NCBI RefSeq assembly: GCF_018070465.1
Contig: NZ_JAGPXT010000003.1
Location: 301,488-365,487 of the forward strand
DNA length: 64,000 nucleotides
Direction: 5' to 3'
Source: Micromonospora sp. C95
Lineage (GTDB): Bacteria; Actinomycetota; Actinomycetes; Mycobacteriales; Micromonosporaceae
Within the stretch, counting starts at the first letter, position 1. Each line of letters begins with the position of its first letter. Below the pieces are notes generated by a model. It searched no databases. It was given only the letters and a program-made list of their open reading frames with translations, and was not told where the DNA came from. The position numbers and the translations under genes are program-made. Below are positions 7,110-16,187 of the stretch, in pieces.

Positions 7110-9827
7110 GTGCCCAGACGGGAACAACCACTGGCATCCGAGGACTCGCCATTGCTGCGATTCGCCGGCGATCTGCGGCGGCTGCGCCGGCGCGCCGGCG
7201 AGCCGACGTACCGGGAGCTCGGGCGGCGGACCAACTATTCGCCGGCCGCGCTGTCGGAGGCGGTGTCCGGGCGCCGGCTGCCCAGCCTCGCCGTCACCGT
7301 GGCCTTCGTCCGGGCCTGTGACGGTGACGCCGACGAATGGACCGAACGGTGGCGCGGCCTAGCCGTCGGTCAGCCCGGCGCCCCCGGCGCCGCGCCGCCA
7401 CCGTACATCGGACTGGCGGCCTACCAGGTCGAGGACGCCGACCGCTTCTTCGGCCGCGAGGCCCTGACCGACACGTTACTGACGCTGGTCGACGAGCGGC
7501 CGTTCGCCGGGGTCTTCGGCGCCTCCGGCGCCGGCAAGTCGTCGCTGCTGCGCGCCGGGCTGGCCGCCCGCACCCGGCGGACCCCGATGATCGTCACGCC
7601 GGGGGCCGACCCGATCGCCGAGCTGGCCGTGGCCGTCGCCGGTCTGGCCGACGAGCCGGCCGACCGGGTCCGCGAGGAGCTGGCCGCCGACCCGCAGGCG
7701 TTGCGGGGCTGGCTGACCAGGGCCGCCGACGACCTTCTGCTGGTGGTCGACCAGTTCGAGGAATGCTTCACCCTGTGCGACGACGACGGCCGGCACTGGC
7801 TGGTCCGGGCGTTGACCTCGGCCGCCGGCGCGCACAGCCGGGTGGTGGTGGGTGTCCGGGCCGACTTCTATGGTCATTGCGCGCGCCATCCCGAGTTGGT
7901 GGCCGCCCTGCACCGCGCGCAGGTGCTGGTCGGGCCGATGTCGGCCGAGGAGTTCCGGGCGGCGGTCACCGAGCCGGCCACGCGGGCCGGGGCGGCACTC
8001 GAGACGGCTCTGGTGGCCCGGCTGGTCTCGGACGTCGCCGGCCAGTCGGCCGCGTTGCCGCTCGTGTCGCACATTCTCGCCGAGATGTGGCGCCGGCGGC
8101 GTGGCATGCTGCTCACGCTCACCGGTTACGAGGACGCCGGCGGCATCAAGCACGCGCTGGCGCGGACCGCTGAGCAGACGTTCGACGAACTCGGCGAGCC
8201 GGAGCGGGCGGCGGCCCGGCAGCTGTTCCTGCGGCTGGTGGCGCCCGGCGACGGCACCGAGGACACCAAACGACGCGTCCGGCGGGCTGACCTGGACGTG
8301 TCGGAAGCCCTGCTCGATCGGCTCGCCGCCGCCCGCCTGATCAGCATCGGCCGGGACAGCGTGGAACTGATCCACGAGGCGCTACTGCACGCCTGGCCCC
8401 GGTTGGTTGGCTGGATCGACCGCAGCCGCGACGACCTGCGCACCCAGCACCGGATCAGTGAGGCCACCACCGTCTGGGAGGCGCACGGCCACGACCCCGA
8501 CACCCTCTACCGCGGCGCACGCCTCGAGCAGGCGGTCCGGCTGCGGGACCGGCTCAACCGACGAGAGCGCGCCTTCCTCGACGCCGCGTCGGCCGCCGCG
8601 CAGGCTCGGGCGGCGGCCGAGCAACGCACGACCCGCCGTCTGCGCCGGTTCGCCGCGGTGCTCACCGCCCTAACCGTCCTGCTGACCGGCGCGGTGGTCG
8701 TCGCGGTCACGGCTCAGCGTGAGGCCACCCGCCAGCGCAACGAGGCGATGTCACTACGGGCCATGGACGCCGCCCGCGGTCTGCTGGCCGCACGGCCGCG
8801 TGACGCCCAGGCGCTGGCCATGGCCGCCCACCGGGTCGCGCCGAGCGACGAGACGCGCAGCATGCTGGTGCTCGCGCACGCCGCCGCGACCGCCACCTCA
8901 CTCGGCGGGGGCTACGTGACCACGCCCGGACGCTTCGCGACCACCAACGAAGCCGGCGGGGCCGGCGGCCAGCAGCTGTGGCGGCCGGACGGTGACTCGT
9001 GGCTGCAGGCGGCCGCACTGCCGACCGGTGACAGCTTCCGCTATCTGACCAGCGCTGACGAACGCCGGGCACTCTATCTGGACGGAACGCGCAGCGTCCT
9101 GTGGGACCTGGCCGACCTCGACCGGCCCCGCCGCCTCGCGGTTCCCGCCGAGCTGCCGCTGGCGGAGAGCATGGATCAGACCGGATCGCTCGTGTCCGGT
9201 GTCGCCGACGACCACACAGCCGTGCTGTGGCGGGTCGGCGACCACGCCGTTCGGCGCTTCCCAGCGTCCGATGTGGAAAGCACCGCCCTGCTCCGCGACG
9301 GCTCGGGCATCATTCTCTGCCGCCGTACCAGCGGCGGGTACACCCTGGAACAGTGGACGATCGGCGGCGCCCGGACGGCCACGATGCTGCGCACGTCGTA
9401 CCGGATGTACCCGTTCGCCGGTCCGGACGGGCTGGTCGCCATCACGTCCGAGGTGGGCCAGGCCATGGTGCTCGACATCCGCGACCCGCTCACGGTCCGC
9501 ACCCTGGTGCGCGCCGACGGCCTCAACCATCCGTCCGTGCCCTCCTTCGACCCGGCCGGACACACCGTGGCCCTGACCGACCCGGACCGGATCCAGCTGT
9601 GGGACCACAGTTCCGGCCGGATACTGATGTCCGTCGACGCTCATGGACTGCACCTGACCGCCCCGCGCGCCAGCGGCAAGCAGGTGGTCGTGCTCAGTCC
9701 CAGTGGCGCCGTATGGCGACTGGACAGTGTCCTACCGCGGCTGATCGACAAGATCTGCGCCGGTCCCGTCGCCGTGGACTGGGATCGCTACTTCCCCGGC
9801 ACCACGTCGAAGCCACTCTGTCCGTGA
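7110..9827 (+). CDS. HTH-nSTAND NTPase with transmembrane segment and beta-propeller
   Basis: Large STAND protein, about 905 aa. Residues 15-80 form an XRE-type helix-turn-helix (TYRELGRRTNYSPAALSEAVSGRR). An nSTAND1 module starts at YIGLAAYQVEDADRFFGRE with Walker A GASGAGKSSLL and Walker B-like LLLVVDQFEE. A hydrophobic helix near residue 520 (AVLTALTVLLTGAVVVAV) is followed by a coiled segment and a WD40-like beta-propeller. GTG 7110 is chosen because GGAGGT sits five nt upstream; an in-frame ATG at 7098 lacks a ribosome site. Such proteins act as signal-sensing switches, some in phage defence; the exact role here is unknown. Confidence 0.88.
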   Translation: MPRREQPLASEDSPLLRFAGDLRRLRRRAGEPTYRELGRRTNYSPAALSEAVSGRRLPSLAVTVAFVRACDGDADEWTERWRGLAVGQPGAPGAAPPPYIGLAAYQVEDADRFFGREALTDTLLTLVDERPFAGVFGASGAGKSSLLRAGLAARTRRTPMIVTPGADPIAELAVAVAGLADEPADRVREELAADPQALRGWLTRAADDLLLVVDQFEECFTLCDDDGRHWLVRALTSAAGAHSRVVVGVRADFYGHCARHPELVAALHRAQVLVGPMSAEEFRAAVTEPATRAGAALETALVARLVSDVAGQSAALPLVSHILAEMWRRRRGMLLTLTGYEDAGGIKHALARTAEQTFDELGEPERAAARQLFLRLVAPGDGTEDTKRRVRRADLDVSEALLDRLAAARLISIGRDSVELIHEALLHAWPRLVGWIDRSRDDLRTQHRISEATTVWEAHGHDPDTLYRGARLEQAVRLRDRLNRRERAFLDAASAAAQARAAAEQRTTRRLRRFAAVLTALTVLLTGAVVVAVTAQREATRQRNEAMSLRAMDAARGLLAARPRDAQALAMAAHRVAPSDETRSMLVLAHAAATATSLGGGYVTTPGRFATTNEAGGAGGQQLWRPDGDSWLQAAALPTGDSFRYLTSADERRALYLDGTRSVLWDLADLDRPRRLAVPAELPLAESMDQTGSLVSGVADDHTAVLWRVGDHAVRRFPASDVESTALLRDGSGIILCRRTSGGYTLEQWTIGGARTATMLRTSYRMYPFAGPDGLVAITSEVGQAMVLDIRDPLTVRTLVRADGLNHPSVPSFDPAGHTVALTDPDRIQLWDHSSGRILMSVDAHGLHLTAPRASGKQVVVLSPSGAVWRLDSVLPRLIDKICAGPVAVDWDRYFPGTTSKPLCP

Positions 9828-10131
9828 CTTCCTCCATCCGCAACGACTGGCCGCTGGGGAAGTGTTGCGGCTGCACCTCAAGGCTACGGCGCACGCGCGT
9901 GCCCGATCGCCCGAGCGCGACCGAGTGGTGAACCCCGCGGCGCACTGCGGTCCGAGATCGGCTAGGACGAGTCGGCGGGCCATACTTCGCGGTCGTAAAC
10001 TGCAGCAGCCGCGCCATGACGCTCGTCACTCGCCTTATCCCACCGCCCGCCGCTGGATCACCACGCCCACTGCAACGGCCCCCGGTCGAGTGCTTGCCGT
10101 TCACGGCAGTGGTGATCTTACGATTCCGGGT
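9828..10131. other. Intergenic, no gene seen
   Basis: No reading frame here has a ribosome site or a recognisable product. The frame of the next gene stays open through the stretch, but its translation is arginine-rich and low in complexity, as expected of non-coding high-GC DNA. Confidence 0.5.
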
Positions 10132-10947
10132 ATGGCGATGGCGGTCGGTGACGGCTGGCGGTGGTGGCTGAGCGCGGGCAGCGCGGGGTTGGTGGTGATG
10201 CCGTACTGGCACGGTGGGCCCTGGTCGGCGGTGGTGGCCGCGCTCTTCGGCGTGATCGTGGTCAGTGCGTGGGCGTGGGGCACCCGTAGCGGTCGTGGCG
10301 TGGGTGTGGTTGTCGGCGCCGGGTTCATCGTCGTGCTGGCCACGTTGTTTGCTGTCTCGCAGTGGCCTCGCGGCCTGCCGGTCGCGCCGTGGCTCGACTG
10401 GTTCGTGATGTGGTTGCTGGTCGGTGCGGTGTGCCTGGCGGCGTTGGTCACCGACCGCGTCTGGCACACCTCGATGGTGGAGTGGAACTGGCTGACGGTA
10501 CGGTGGGTCGCCTCGGTGGTGCCGCTGGCCGGCGTGGTGCTGCTGTGCGGTGGCGGGCTCTGCATCGCTCAGATCGACGGCGACGGCAAATTCCGGGTAC
10601 TTGTCAGCGACGATGAGATCCTTCCGCTGCCGACGTCGCTGCGCCTGCTCTCGGCTGACCCGTGTGCCTCTGGCGGCAGCAGTGGCAACTGTACGGCTGA
10701 GTTCGTGGTGACGGCCACCGACGGTGCCAGCCGGGAAACGACCGTGATCCGGCTCGTCGCGCACCTGCGCGAGCGCGGCTGGCCGCTGCAGCCCGAAAAC
10801 GGCAGCTATTCCGGCAGCCGCGAGATCAGCGGACTCCTGCACTGGAGTCCACACCGAATATGGCTGTACACCGAACCCGAACCCGCAACGGTGCTACAAC
10901 CGGCGACACCGCACGACGCCGTGAACGTATACATCGATAACCTCTGA
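10132..10947 (+). CDS. Membrane protein with extracytoplasmic tail, function unknown
   Basis: About 271 aa with four predicted transmembrane helices in the first 145 residues (for example GLVVMPYWHGGPWSAVV and VVPLAGVVLLCGGGL), then a soluble domain of about 125 aa with two cysteines (DPCASGG, GNCTAEF) that could form a disulfide outside the cell. No family recognised. ATG 10132 begins the hydrophobic region; there is no strong ribosome site, so the start is uncertain. Stand-alone gene between the STAND protein and a kinase-like ATPase. Confidence 0.65.
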   Translation: MAMAVGDGWRWWLSAGSAGLVVMPYWHGGPWSAVVAALFGVIVVSAWAWGTRSGRGVGVVVGAGFIVVLATLFAVSQWPRGLPVAPWLDWFVMWLLVGAVCLAALVTDRVWHTSMVEWNWLTVRWVASVVPLAGVVLLCGGGLCIAQIDGDGKFRVLVSDDEILPLPTSLRLLSADPCASGGSSGNCTAEFVVTATDGASRETTVIRLVAHLRERGWPLQPENGSYSGSREISGLLHWSPHRIWLYTEPEPATVLQPATPHDAVNVYIDNL

Positions 10948-11366
10948 CACGGCCCCACGCGGATCTGCCGCCGAGTTTGCGTGCCAGCCAGCAGAGGCGG
11001 TCCTGCAACGTGAAATGCGGGCTGCCCACTGCGTGCGCTCGTGCTGATGAGTGCGCCCGGCGGTCGGCGTTGGCATGATCGTTGCGTGATCCAATGCCGA
11101 ACGGAGTCAGCGCGAGTGCTGCCGGGTGCCGAGGTGTTTCTCGTGGGCCTGTTCTCGGCGAAGGACACCGAGATCGACACCAAACTGGACATCTTGGCCG
11201 CTGTTGTGCAGGCGTACGGTGCGCAGGCGCTTTTCGTTGGCACCACGCCGGTGGGGTCCTGCTCGCGGCTCTCTTGTGGCTGGCCATAATGCACTCGCCC
11301 CTGTACGTCGGTCGGCACGGAATCGTGCGGTTGCCTCATGCCTGTCTCGTCGTCATGGGAGGGACC
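10948..11366 (+). other. Intergenic with an 82-codon frame of doubtful status
   Basis: A frame at 11041-11289 includes VFLVGLFSAKDTEIDTKLD and VVQAYGAQALFVG, less arginine-rich than typical shadow translation and possibly the start of a broken gene, but it ends in unrelated residues and no family was recognised. The stretch also carries TGCCGCCGAG-type repeats (near 10968) related to copies found in many other intergenic gaps of this window. Confidence 0.3.
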
Positions 11367-11921
11367 ATGCCTGCGTACATCCTCACCGGCGCACCCGGAT
11401 CCGGAAAGACGGCCATCCTGCGCCAGCTGGAAATCGACGGCCATACCGTTGTTGAGGAGGCCGCGACCGACGTGATAGCGCTGCAGCAGGCGCTCGGCCG
11501 GCCGGAGCCGTGGCGAGAGCCCGGCTTCGCAGACCGAGTGCTGGATCTTCAGCGCAAGAGACAACTCGCGGCCCAGGCAATCACCCGGGACGTCGTCTTC
11601 GTCGATCGTTCACCGGTCTGCACCCTGGCCCTGTGCCGCTACCTCGATGTGACCGCACCACCTCACCTGTCCGACGAGATCGAACGCATGACTGCGGAGC
11701 GATGGTACGAGCCGACCGCTTTCTTCGTACGGCATCAGGGCTTCATCCAGGCCACCGCCGCACGTCGGATCAGCTTCGAAGACTCCCTCGCCTTCGAGAA
11801 GGTCCACGAAACGGCCTACCGCGAGGTCGGGTTCGATCTCATCGACGTTCCGGCAGCTCCGCTTCCGGTCCGGGTGGCCGCGGTCCAGCAGTCCGCCGAT
11901 CGACTGGACCGCCAGCCGTAA
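11367..11921 (+). CDS. AAA_28-type ATPase/kinase-like protein
   Basis: About 184 aa. Walker A is TGAPGSGKTAILRQL at the very N-terminus; an acidic DVVFVDRSPVCTLALCRYL segment provides the Walker B-like residues, and the C-terminal part (FEKVHETAYREVGFDLIDVP) matches the AAA_28 group of small predicted nucleoside/nucleotide kinases. Start ATG 11367 has GGGAGGGA directly upstream. Monocistronic; no neighbour suggests a substrate. Confidence 0.85.
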   Translation: MPAYILTGAPGSGKTAILRQLEIDGHTVVEEAATDVIALQQALGRPEPWREPGFADRVLDLQRKRQLAAQAITRDVVFVDRSPVCTLALCRYLDVTAPPHLSDEIERMTAERWYEPTAFFVRHQGFIQATAARRISFEDSLAFEKVHETAYREVGFDLIDVPAAPLPVRVAAVQQSADRLDRQP

Positions 11922-12105
11922 GCGACGTCCGGACCTCCCGCGCACCACTCGTCGCGTCTGTGATCCGCGGTGAGCTGTCGACTTCCGATCACGCTGAGTG
12001 TGGCTACCGACGAAGATGTTGCAAGAGATGTCGAGAACGGCTTGACGGCTCCGTCTCAGGAGCGAGCGCGGCCACTGTCGCCATACGACACCTAGGAGAC
12101 CCGGC

Positions 12106-12543
12106 ATGATCCAGCGGATGGACAACGTCCTTGTCGTTGTCGACGATCTTGATGCTGTTATTTCGTTCTTCGTCGAGCTTGGCATGGAGCTGGAGGGCAA
12201 GGGGCCAATCGAGGGACGTTGGGTGGAGCGTGTCATCGGAGTCGACGACGTCCGGCAGGATGTCGCAATGCTGCGTACTCCGGACGGCCACGGCCGAATC
12301 GAGCTGGCGAGATTCCACACGCCACAGGCGATCAGCACCGAGCCCAAGGACGCGCCGGCGAACACGCTGGGTATCCGTCGCATCATGTTCGCCGTCGACG
12401 ACATCGAGAACGTCGTTACCCGCCTGCGCGCCCACGGCGCCGAACTTGTCGGCGAGCTGGCGCAGTACGAGGACAGGTATCGGCTCTGCTACGTCCGAGG
12501 GCCCGAGGGCATCCTCGTCGGACTGGCCGAACAGCTCCGCTGA
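12106..12543 (+). CDS. VOC (glyoxalase/dioxygenase superfamily) protein
   Basis: 145 aa, a two-repeat betaalphabetabetabeta fold of the vicinal-oxygen-chelate superfamily. The first module starts MDNVLVVVDDLDAVISFF and the second IRRIMFAVDDIENVVTRLRAHG, ending in a metal-site-like Glu region (RGPEGILVGLAEQL). Such proteins may be lyases, dioxygenases or antibiotic-binding proteins. ATG 12106 follows TAGGAGA. Single gene; the substrate is not inferable. Confidence 0.85.
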   Translation: MIQRMDNVLVVVDDLDAVISFFVELGMELEGKGPIEGRWVERVIGVDDVRQDVAMLRTPDGHGRIELARFHTPQAISTEPKDAPANTLGIRRIMFAVDDIENVVTRLRAHGAELVGELAQYEDRYRLCYVRGPEGILVGLAEQLR

Positions 12544-12719
12544 ACGAACGCGGTCTTCATTTCTTCAGGATTGACGATCACATGCACTGTCATGCCGCCG
12601 TGCGCTCGTGACCAAAGGTGACGTCGACGCCTGTGCTGGCGTCCGGTGTGCCGATGCGGCGCGTCACGCAGTGACTCTCCTATCCAAAGAGTCGACCCGA
12701 ATCGGCACAGCCGTGCCGG

Positions 12720-13007
12720 CTATAGAACCGACCAGCCGGACCAGCCTGCGAAACTGGACGGGCTGCAACCCGGATCACTAGGGTCGGCAAAGTCCAGTAG
12801 CCGTCTGCCCTCGTCGCAGAAATCTGACTCCTGTTGCCGGAACCCCTGGTACTTCTCCTCCGACTTCAAAGTGTATGCCAGGATGGATATAAGCCCTGTC
12901 CATGCTGTGAGAGCCGTCCTGAACAGAACGGCTCCTGGCTCATCTTTCTCAAACCGTTGAACGAGTACAGGCAAGCTGACACTTGATATCAGGTAGTCGG
13001 AGGTCAT
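12720..13007 (-). CDS. Small ORF of atypical codon use, function unknown
   Basis: 95-codon frame opening MTSDYLISSVSLPVLVQRF with a hydrophobic stretch (ALTAWTGLISILAY). Third-position GC is clearly lower than in neighbouring genes (ATA, TCA, AGT, TTG and CCT codons), so if it is a gene it is recently acquired. No convincing ribosome site precedes the ATG. It lies directly beyond the truncated end of the SUMF-like pseudogene, so it may be part of the insertion that destroyed that gene. Confidence 0.3.
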   Translation of the reverse strand: MTSDYLISSVSLPVLVQRFEKDEPGAVLFRTALTAWTGLISILAYTLKSEEKYQGFRQQESDFCDEGRRLLDFADPSDPGCSPSSFAGWSGWSVL

Positions 13008-13103
13008 CGTGTTTGCGATGATCTCGGCATGTCGCAGAGGTGGTCGACGCTTCGGGAGATCGAGGATGCGCTGGTGCGATGTGAGCAGGATCTGGACTGG
13101 CAG

Positions 13104-13736
13104 CCGCACCGGCTCCACACGCCCACTCCCACTCATCCGCAGTGGTCGTCCGCAAGCCGATGCGCGCAAGCCCGGCCATCGCCTCGTCGTAGGAGACCTC
13201 CCGGGTCGCTCGTGCCCGCACCACCTGCCCGGTCTGGTCGAACTCGACCGTCAGCCCACCACCAGACCGCAAGGTGCTCACCCCGCCAAACCGATCCCCA
13301 ACCGACGCGACCAACTCGAGTACCCGAGGGTCGTCCGCCGCCAGCGGAACCTCACACGGGTCGAACGCTTCCACAGCAATCAGCATCGCCGGCAGCTCGA
13401 CGCTACGTATCGGCGAGGTCATCGCGTCGACGTACTCGGCCAACAGCGGGGAGACCGTACTCGCTGGCGCTGTCGGCGTAGCTGGCGATCTGGCCCGGAA
13501 CGGGCTGGAATCGGTCCGCGTCGTAGCCGAGCGTCGACCGACCGCCGGGCACGAGAACGAACCGCATCCCGTCACGGTCGAAGAGCGCCACCCGGTGCGA
13601 CCGCCCCCCCGTACACCGTATTCTTCAGCCCCACCACAGTCAGGTCGTGCTGGTCGGCAATGCCCTGCGCCATCCCGCGGGCAGCGCCCTCAGACAGGTC
13701 GTTCCACTGCTCGAAGCTGAAATCGGCGTACGGCAC
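13104..13736 (-). pseudogene. Formylglycine-generating-enzyme-like protein, frameshifted and truncated
   Basis: Three minus-strand frames join into one protein: VPYADFSFEQWNDLSEG to TVYGG, then ALFDRDGMRFVLVPGGRST to SASEYGL, then PLLAEYVDAMTSPIR to ADEWEWACGAGA. The last motif is the conserved SUMF1-like box; homologues continue with a heme/metal-distal half that is missing here, the frame running into unrelated sequence at about 13104. The first frame break coincides with a run of seven C (13604-13610), the second lies near 13450. It marks decayed DNA directly next to the biosynthetic cluster. Confidence 0.65.
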
Positions 13737-13826
13737 CGCGCAAGGATAGAGCCGCAGGCACCGATCGCATAGGAGCCAGCCTCGACACCTGAAAGGTGTA
13801 CCGCTGGGATTGACCGGTCGCACCGT

Positions 13827-14687
13827 TCAAACCCGCCCACCCGTCGGCCGGGCGTCGATCCAGGTGCGTAGGAGCAGGCGTCGGCGGTCCGGCTCTTCAC
13901 TGTCGACGAAGTCGGTGCGGCCGTGGACGAGCCGCCGGTTGTCGATCACCATGAGGTCGCCCCGGTGCAGACGGGCATGACGGTGGAGCGTGGTGTCCGC
14001 CAGGACTGCATCGACCGCGTCCAGTGCCCGTAGCTGGTCGCTGGTCAGCGGGGGCACGCCCGGTTCCGCGTGGCCGCTTTGGATGTACTCCCGGATGTAG
14101 TTGATCCGCATGCCTCCCTGCACCGGTTCCAGCACCGGCCGGCGCACCGTGCGCGGACCGATGCCGCTGGTGTCGCGGGAATCGAAATGGAACTCCTGCT
14201 GCAGCACATCGATGACACCGTCGTACGCGCGTAGCCGATCGACGATGTCGTCGACGTGGACGAACACGGAGTCGCCGCCTCGGACCGCAGCCCGGTAGCA
14301 GAAAAGGGTGAAGAAGTCCGGGATGTGTCCGGGCCGGTGCATGCCGTCCGTGTGCAGGTGGCCGCCGAAACGCGTGTCGGAGTATCGCGCGGATCGGCTG
14401 ATGGTGATGTCGGCCCCCCGGTCCCGCACCTCGCGGATCTGTTCGCCGTGGTAGTCCTGCGGCATGACCGCGCCAAGCACGTGGGAGAGGGAGAGCACCA
14501 AGCGTTTGGCACCGTTAAGCGTCAGGTCCTCCGAGCAGCGGATGACGACGAAGCCGCGCCCTGTGGTGAGTTCGCCGGCGACCAGGGCTCGTATCGCGGT
14601 CACCACCTCGGCCGCGGGTGCGGAGGACATGGCCTGGCGGACGTGGGCAACGGTAAGTTCCAGGTCGGTAACGTGGCTGATGGTCAC
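13827..14687 (-). CDS. Fe(II)/2-oxoglutarate dioxygenase (TauD/clavaminate-synthase-like)
   Basis: 286 aa, last gene of the eleven-gene minus-strand operon. The iron triad is visible: HTD in GGHLHTDGMHRP and the distal His in RLVHGRTDF; the 2-oxoglutarate-binding Arg is in RRLLLRTWID. The fold matches TauD-type hydroxylases of small molecules. GTG 14687 overlaps the MFS stop by 4 nt and has AGGAGGAGAG upstream. In phosphonate pathways such enzymes hydroxylate, desaturate or cleave intermediates (HEP hydroxylation, dehydrophos desaturation); which applies here is not deducible. Confidence 0.9.
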   Translation of the reverse strand: MTISHVTDLELTVAHVRQAMSSAPAAEVVTAIRALVAGELTTGRGFVVIRCSEDLTLNGAKRLVLSLSHVLGAVMPQDYHGEQIREVRDRGADITISRSARYSDTRFGGHLHTDGMHRPGHIPDFFTLFCYRAAVRGGDSVFVHVDDIVDRLRAYDGVIDVLQQEFHFDSRDTSGIGPRTVRRPVLEPVQGGMRINYIREYIQSGHAEPGVPPLTSDQLRALDAVDAVLADTTLHRHARLHRGDLMVIDNRRLVHGRTDFVDSEEPDRRRLLLRTWIDARPTGGRV

Positions 14688-16183
14688 GAGCTCTCCTCCT
14701 GGGTTTCCCGCTTTCGTTCTCTGATGCCGAAGGCGGCGAAGGCGGCCAGCGCGGCCGGGATCGCCGCCCAGAGGAAGACGGTGCGCAGGGAGTCGCTGAC
14801 CGCGGAGACGATGGCCGACGCGGTGGCCTCCGGCAGCGCGTCGAGTTCGGATGGCGTCACCGCGGCCGCGTCCGGCAGTCCCGGGATCGTCGCGGCGGTC
14901 GTGGTGTAGAGCACCGCGAACACGGTGCCCCAGACCGCCACGCCAAGGACTGCGCCGATCGAGCGGGCCAGCATGACCAGCCCGGTGCCGACTCCGAGGT
15001 CCTCCCGTGCCACCGCGTTCTGCGCGGCCACCACGACGAGCTGCATGGTCATGCCGAGGCCCAGGCCGAACACGACGACCGAGGCCACGGCCTGCGCGAT
15101 GGGCGCGCCGTCCCCGATCAAGGAGAACGACAGCATGCCCAGGGCCGCCAGGACCGTGCCGGCGCGGGGGAAGTATCGGTACCGGTCCCAGCGGCTGGCG
15201 AGTGCGCCGGCCACCGACGAGACGGCGACCACGGTCAGCATGAAGGGAACCAGCAGCAGGCCGGCTCGGGTCGCGTCGAGGCGCAGTGCGTACTGGAAGA
15301 ATGTCGGCAAGTAGGTCACGGCGACGAACAGCGTCATGGCCATGAGGCCGCCGACCGCCATCGGTGCGAGCAACCGCCGGTTCCTGAACAGCCGCAACGG
15401 CATCAGCGCGTCAGCGGAGCGGCGCTCCACCATCACGAACGCCACGGCGGCCAGGACGGAAACGGCGACCAGGGCGAGCGTCAGCGGGGACGTCCAGGAG
15501 TACCGGGTGCCGCCCCAGTCGAGGGTCAGCAGGATGCCGACCAGCGCGATGGCCATCGCCACGACGCCGGGCACGTCAAGGCGGGAGCTGGGACGGCGGG
15601 CCGTACGCGGGACGGCCGCACGGACCCCGACGACGATGAGGATGCAGAGCGGTACGTTGCCGAGGAAGGCCCAGCGCCAGGACGCGTGTTCGGTGAGGAA
15701 CCCGCCGACCAGTGGGCCGATGATGGACGCGAGGCCGAAGACCGAGCCGAGGAATCCCTGGTACCGGGGTCGGTACCGGTCCGGCACGGATTCGGCCACG
15801 ATCGCCAGCGCCACCGTCATCATCGCTCCTCCGCCCGCGCCCTGCACGGCACGCGCGCTGACGAGCTGCCACATGCTCTGCGCGAGCCCGCCGGCCAAGG
15901 AGCCCACGGCGAAGACCGTGATCGCCGCGATGAAGACGGACCGACGGCCGTACAGATCTCCGCACTTGCCCGCGATCGGGGTGGCGACGGCGCTGGCCAC
16001 CAGGTAGGACGTGACGATGAGCGAGATGCCGGTGAGCCCACCGAGCTCACCGGCGATCGTCGGCAGGGCGGTCGCCACCACCGTCTGGTCGAGTGCGGCG
16101 ATCAGGATGGCGGCGGCCAGAGCCACCATGATCGTGCGCACTTTACCCGTTCGCGCCTTCTCAACGGCCGGTGAGGTAGTCAC
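14684..16183 (-). CDS. MFS drug exporter (DHA2, 14-helix)
   Basis: 499 aa proton-driven exporter with 14 predicted helices. Motif D/A-like signatures of the DHA2 family are seen: LDQTVVATALPTIAGELGG in helix 1 and GKCGDLYGRRSVF in loop 2-3. It starts at GTG 16183, four nt after the stop of the FemAB-like gene; an earlier in-frame codon would overlap that gene. Embedded in the operon, it is the likely efflux and self-protection function for the cluster product. Closely related to QacA/EmrB-type transporters; substrate inferred only from context. Confidence 0.92.
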   Translation of the reverse strand: MTTSPAVEKARTGKVRTIMVALAAAILIAALDQTVVATALPTIAGELGGLTGISLIVTSYLVASAVATPIAGKCGDLYGRRSVFIAAITVFAVGSLAGGLAQSMWQLVSARAVQGAGGGAMMTVALAIVAESVPDRYRPRYQGFLGSVFGLASIIGPLVGGFLTEHASWRWAFLGNVPLCILIVVGVRAAVPRTARRPSSRLDVPGVVAMAIALVGILLTLDWGGTRYSWTSPLTLALVAVSVLAAVAFVMVERRSADALMPLRLFRNRRLLAPMAVGGLMAMTLFVAVTYLPTFFQYALRLDATRAGLLLVPFMLTVVAVSSVAGALASRWDRYRYFPRAGTVLAALGMLSFSLIGDGAPIAQAVASVVVFGLGLGMTMQLVVVAAQNAVAREDLGVGTGLVMLARSIGAVLGVAVWGTVFAVLYTTTAATIPGLPDAAAVTPSELDALPEATASAIVSAVSDSLRTVFLWAAIPAALAAFAAFGIRERKRETQEESS

Positions 16184-16187
16184 GACG

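Noticed and set aside
7476..8375. Minus-strand 299-codon frame inside the STAND gene
   Set aside because: Glutamine/histidine/arginine-rich antisense shadow of a well-supported gene.
9862..10131. Upstream extension of the membrane protein to 9862
   Set aside because: Ninety arginine-rich codons without homology or ribosome site; the hydrophobic protein begins at 10132.
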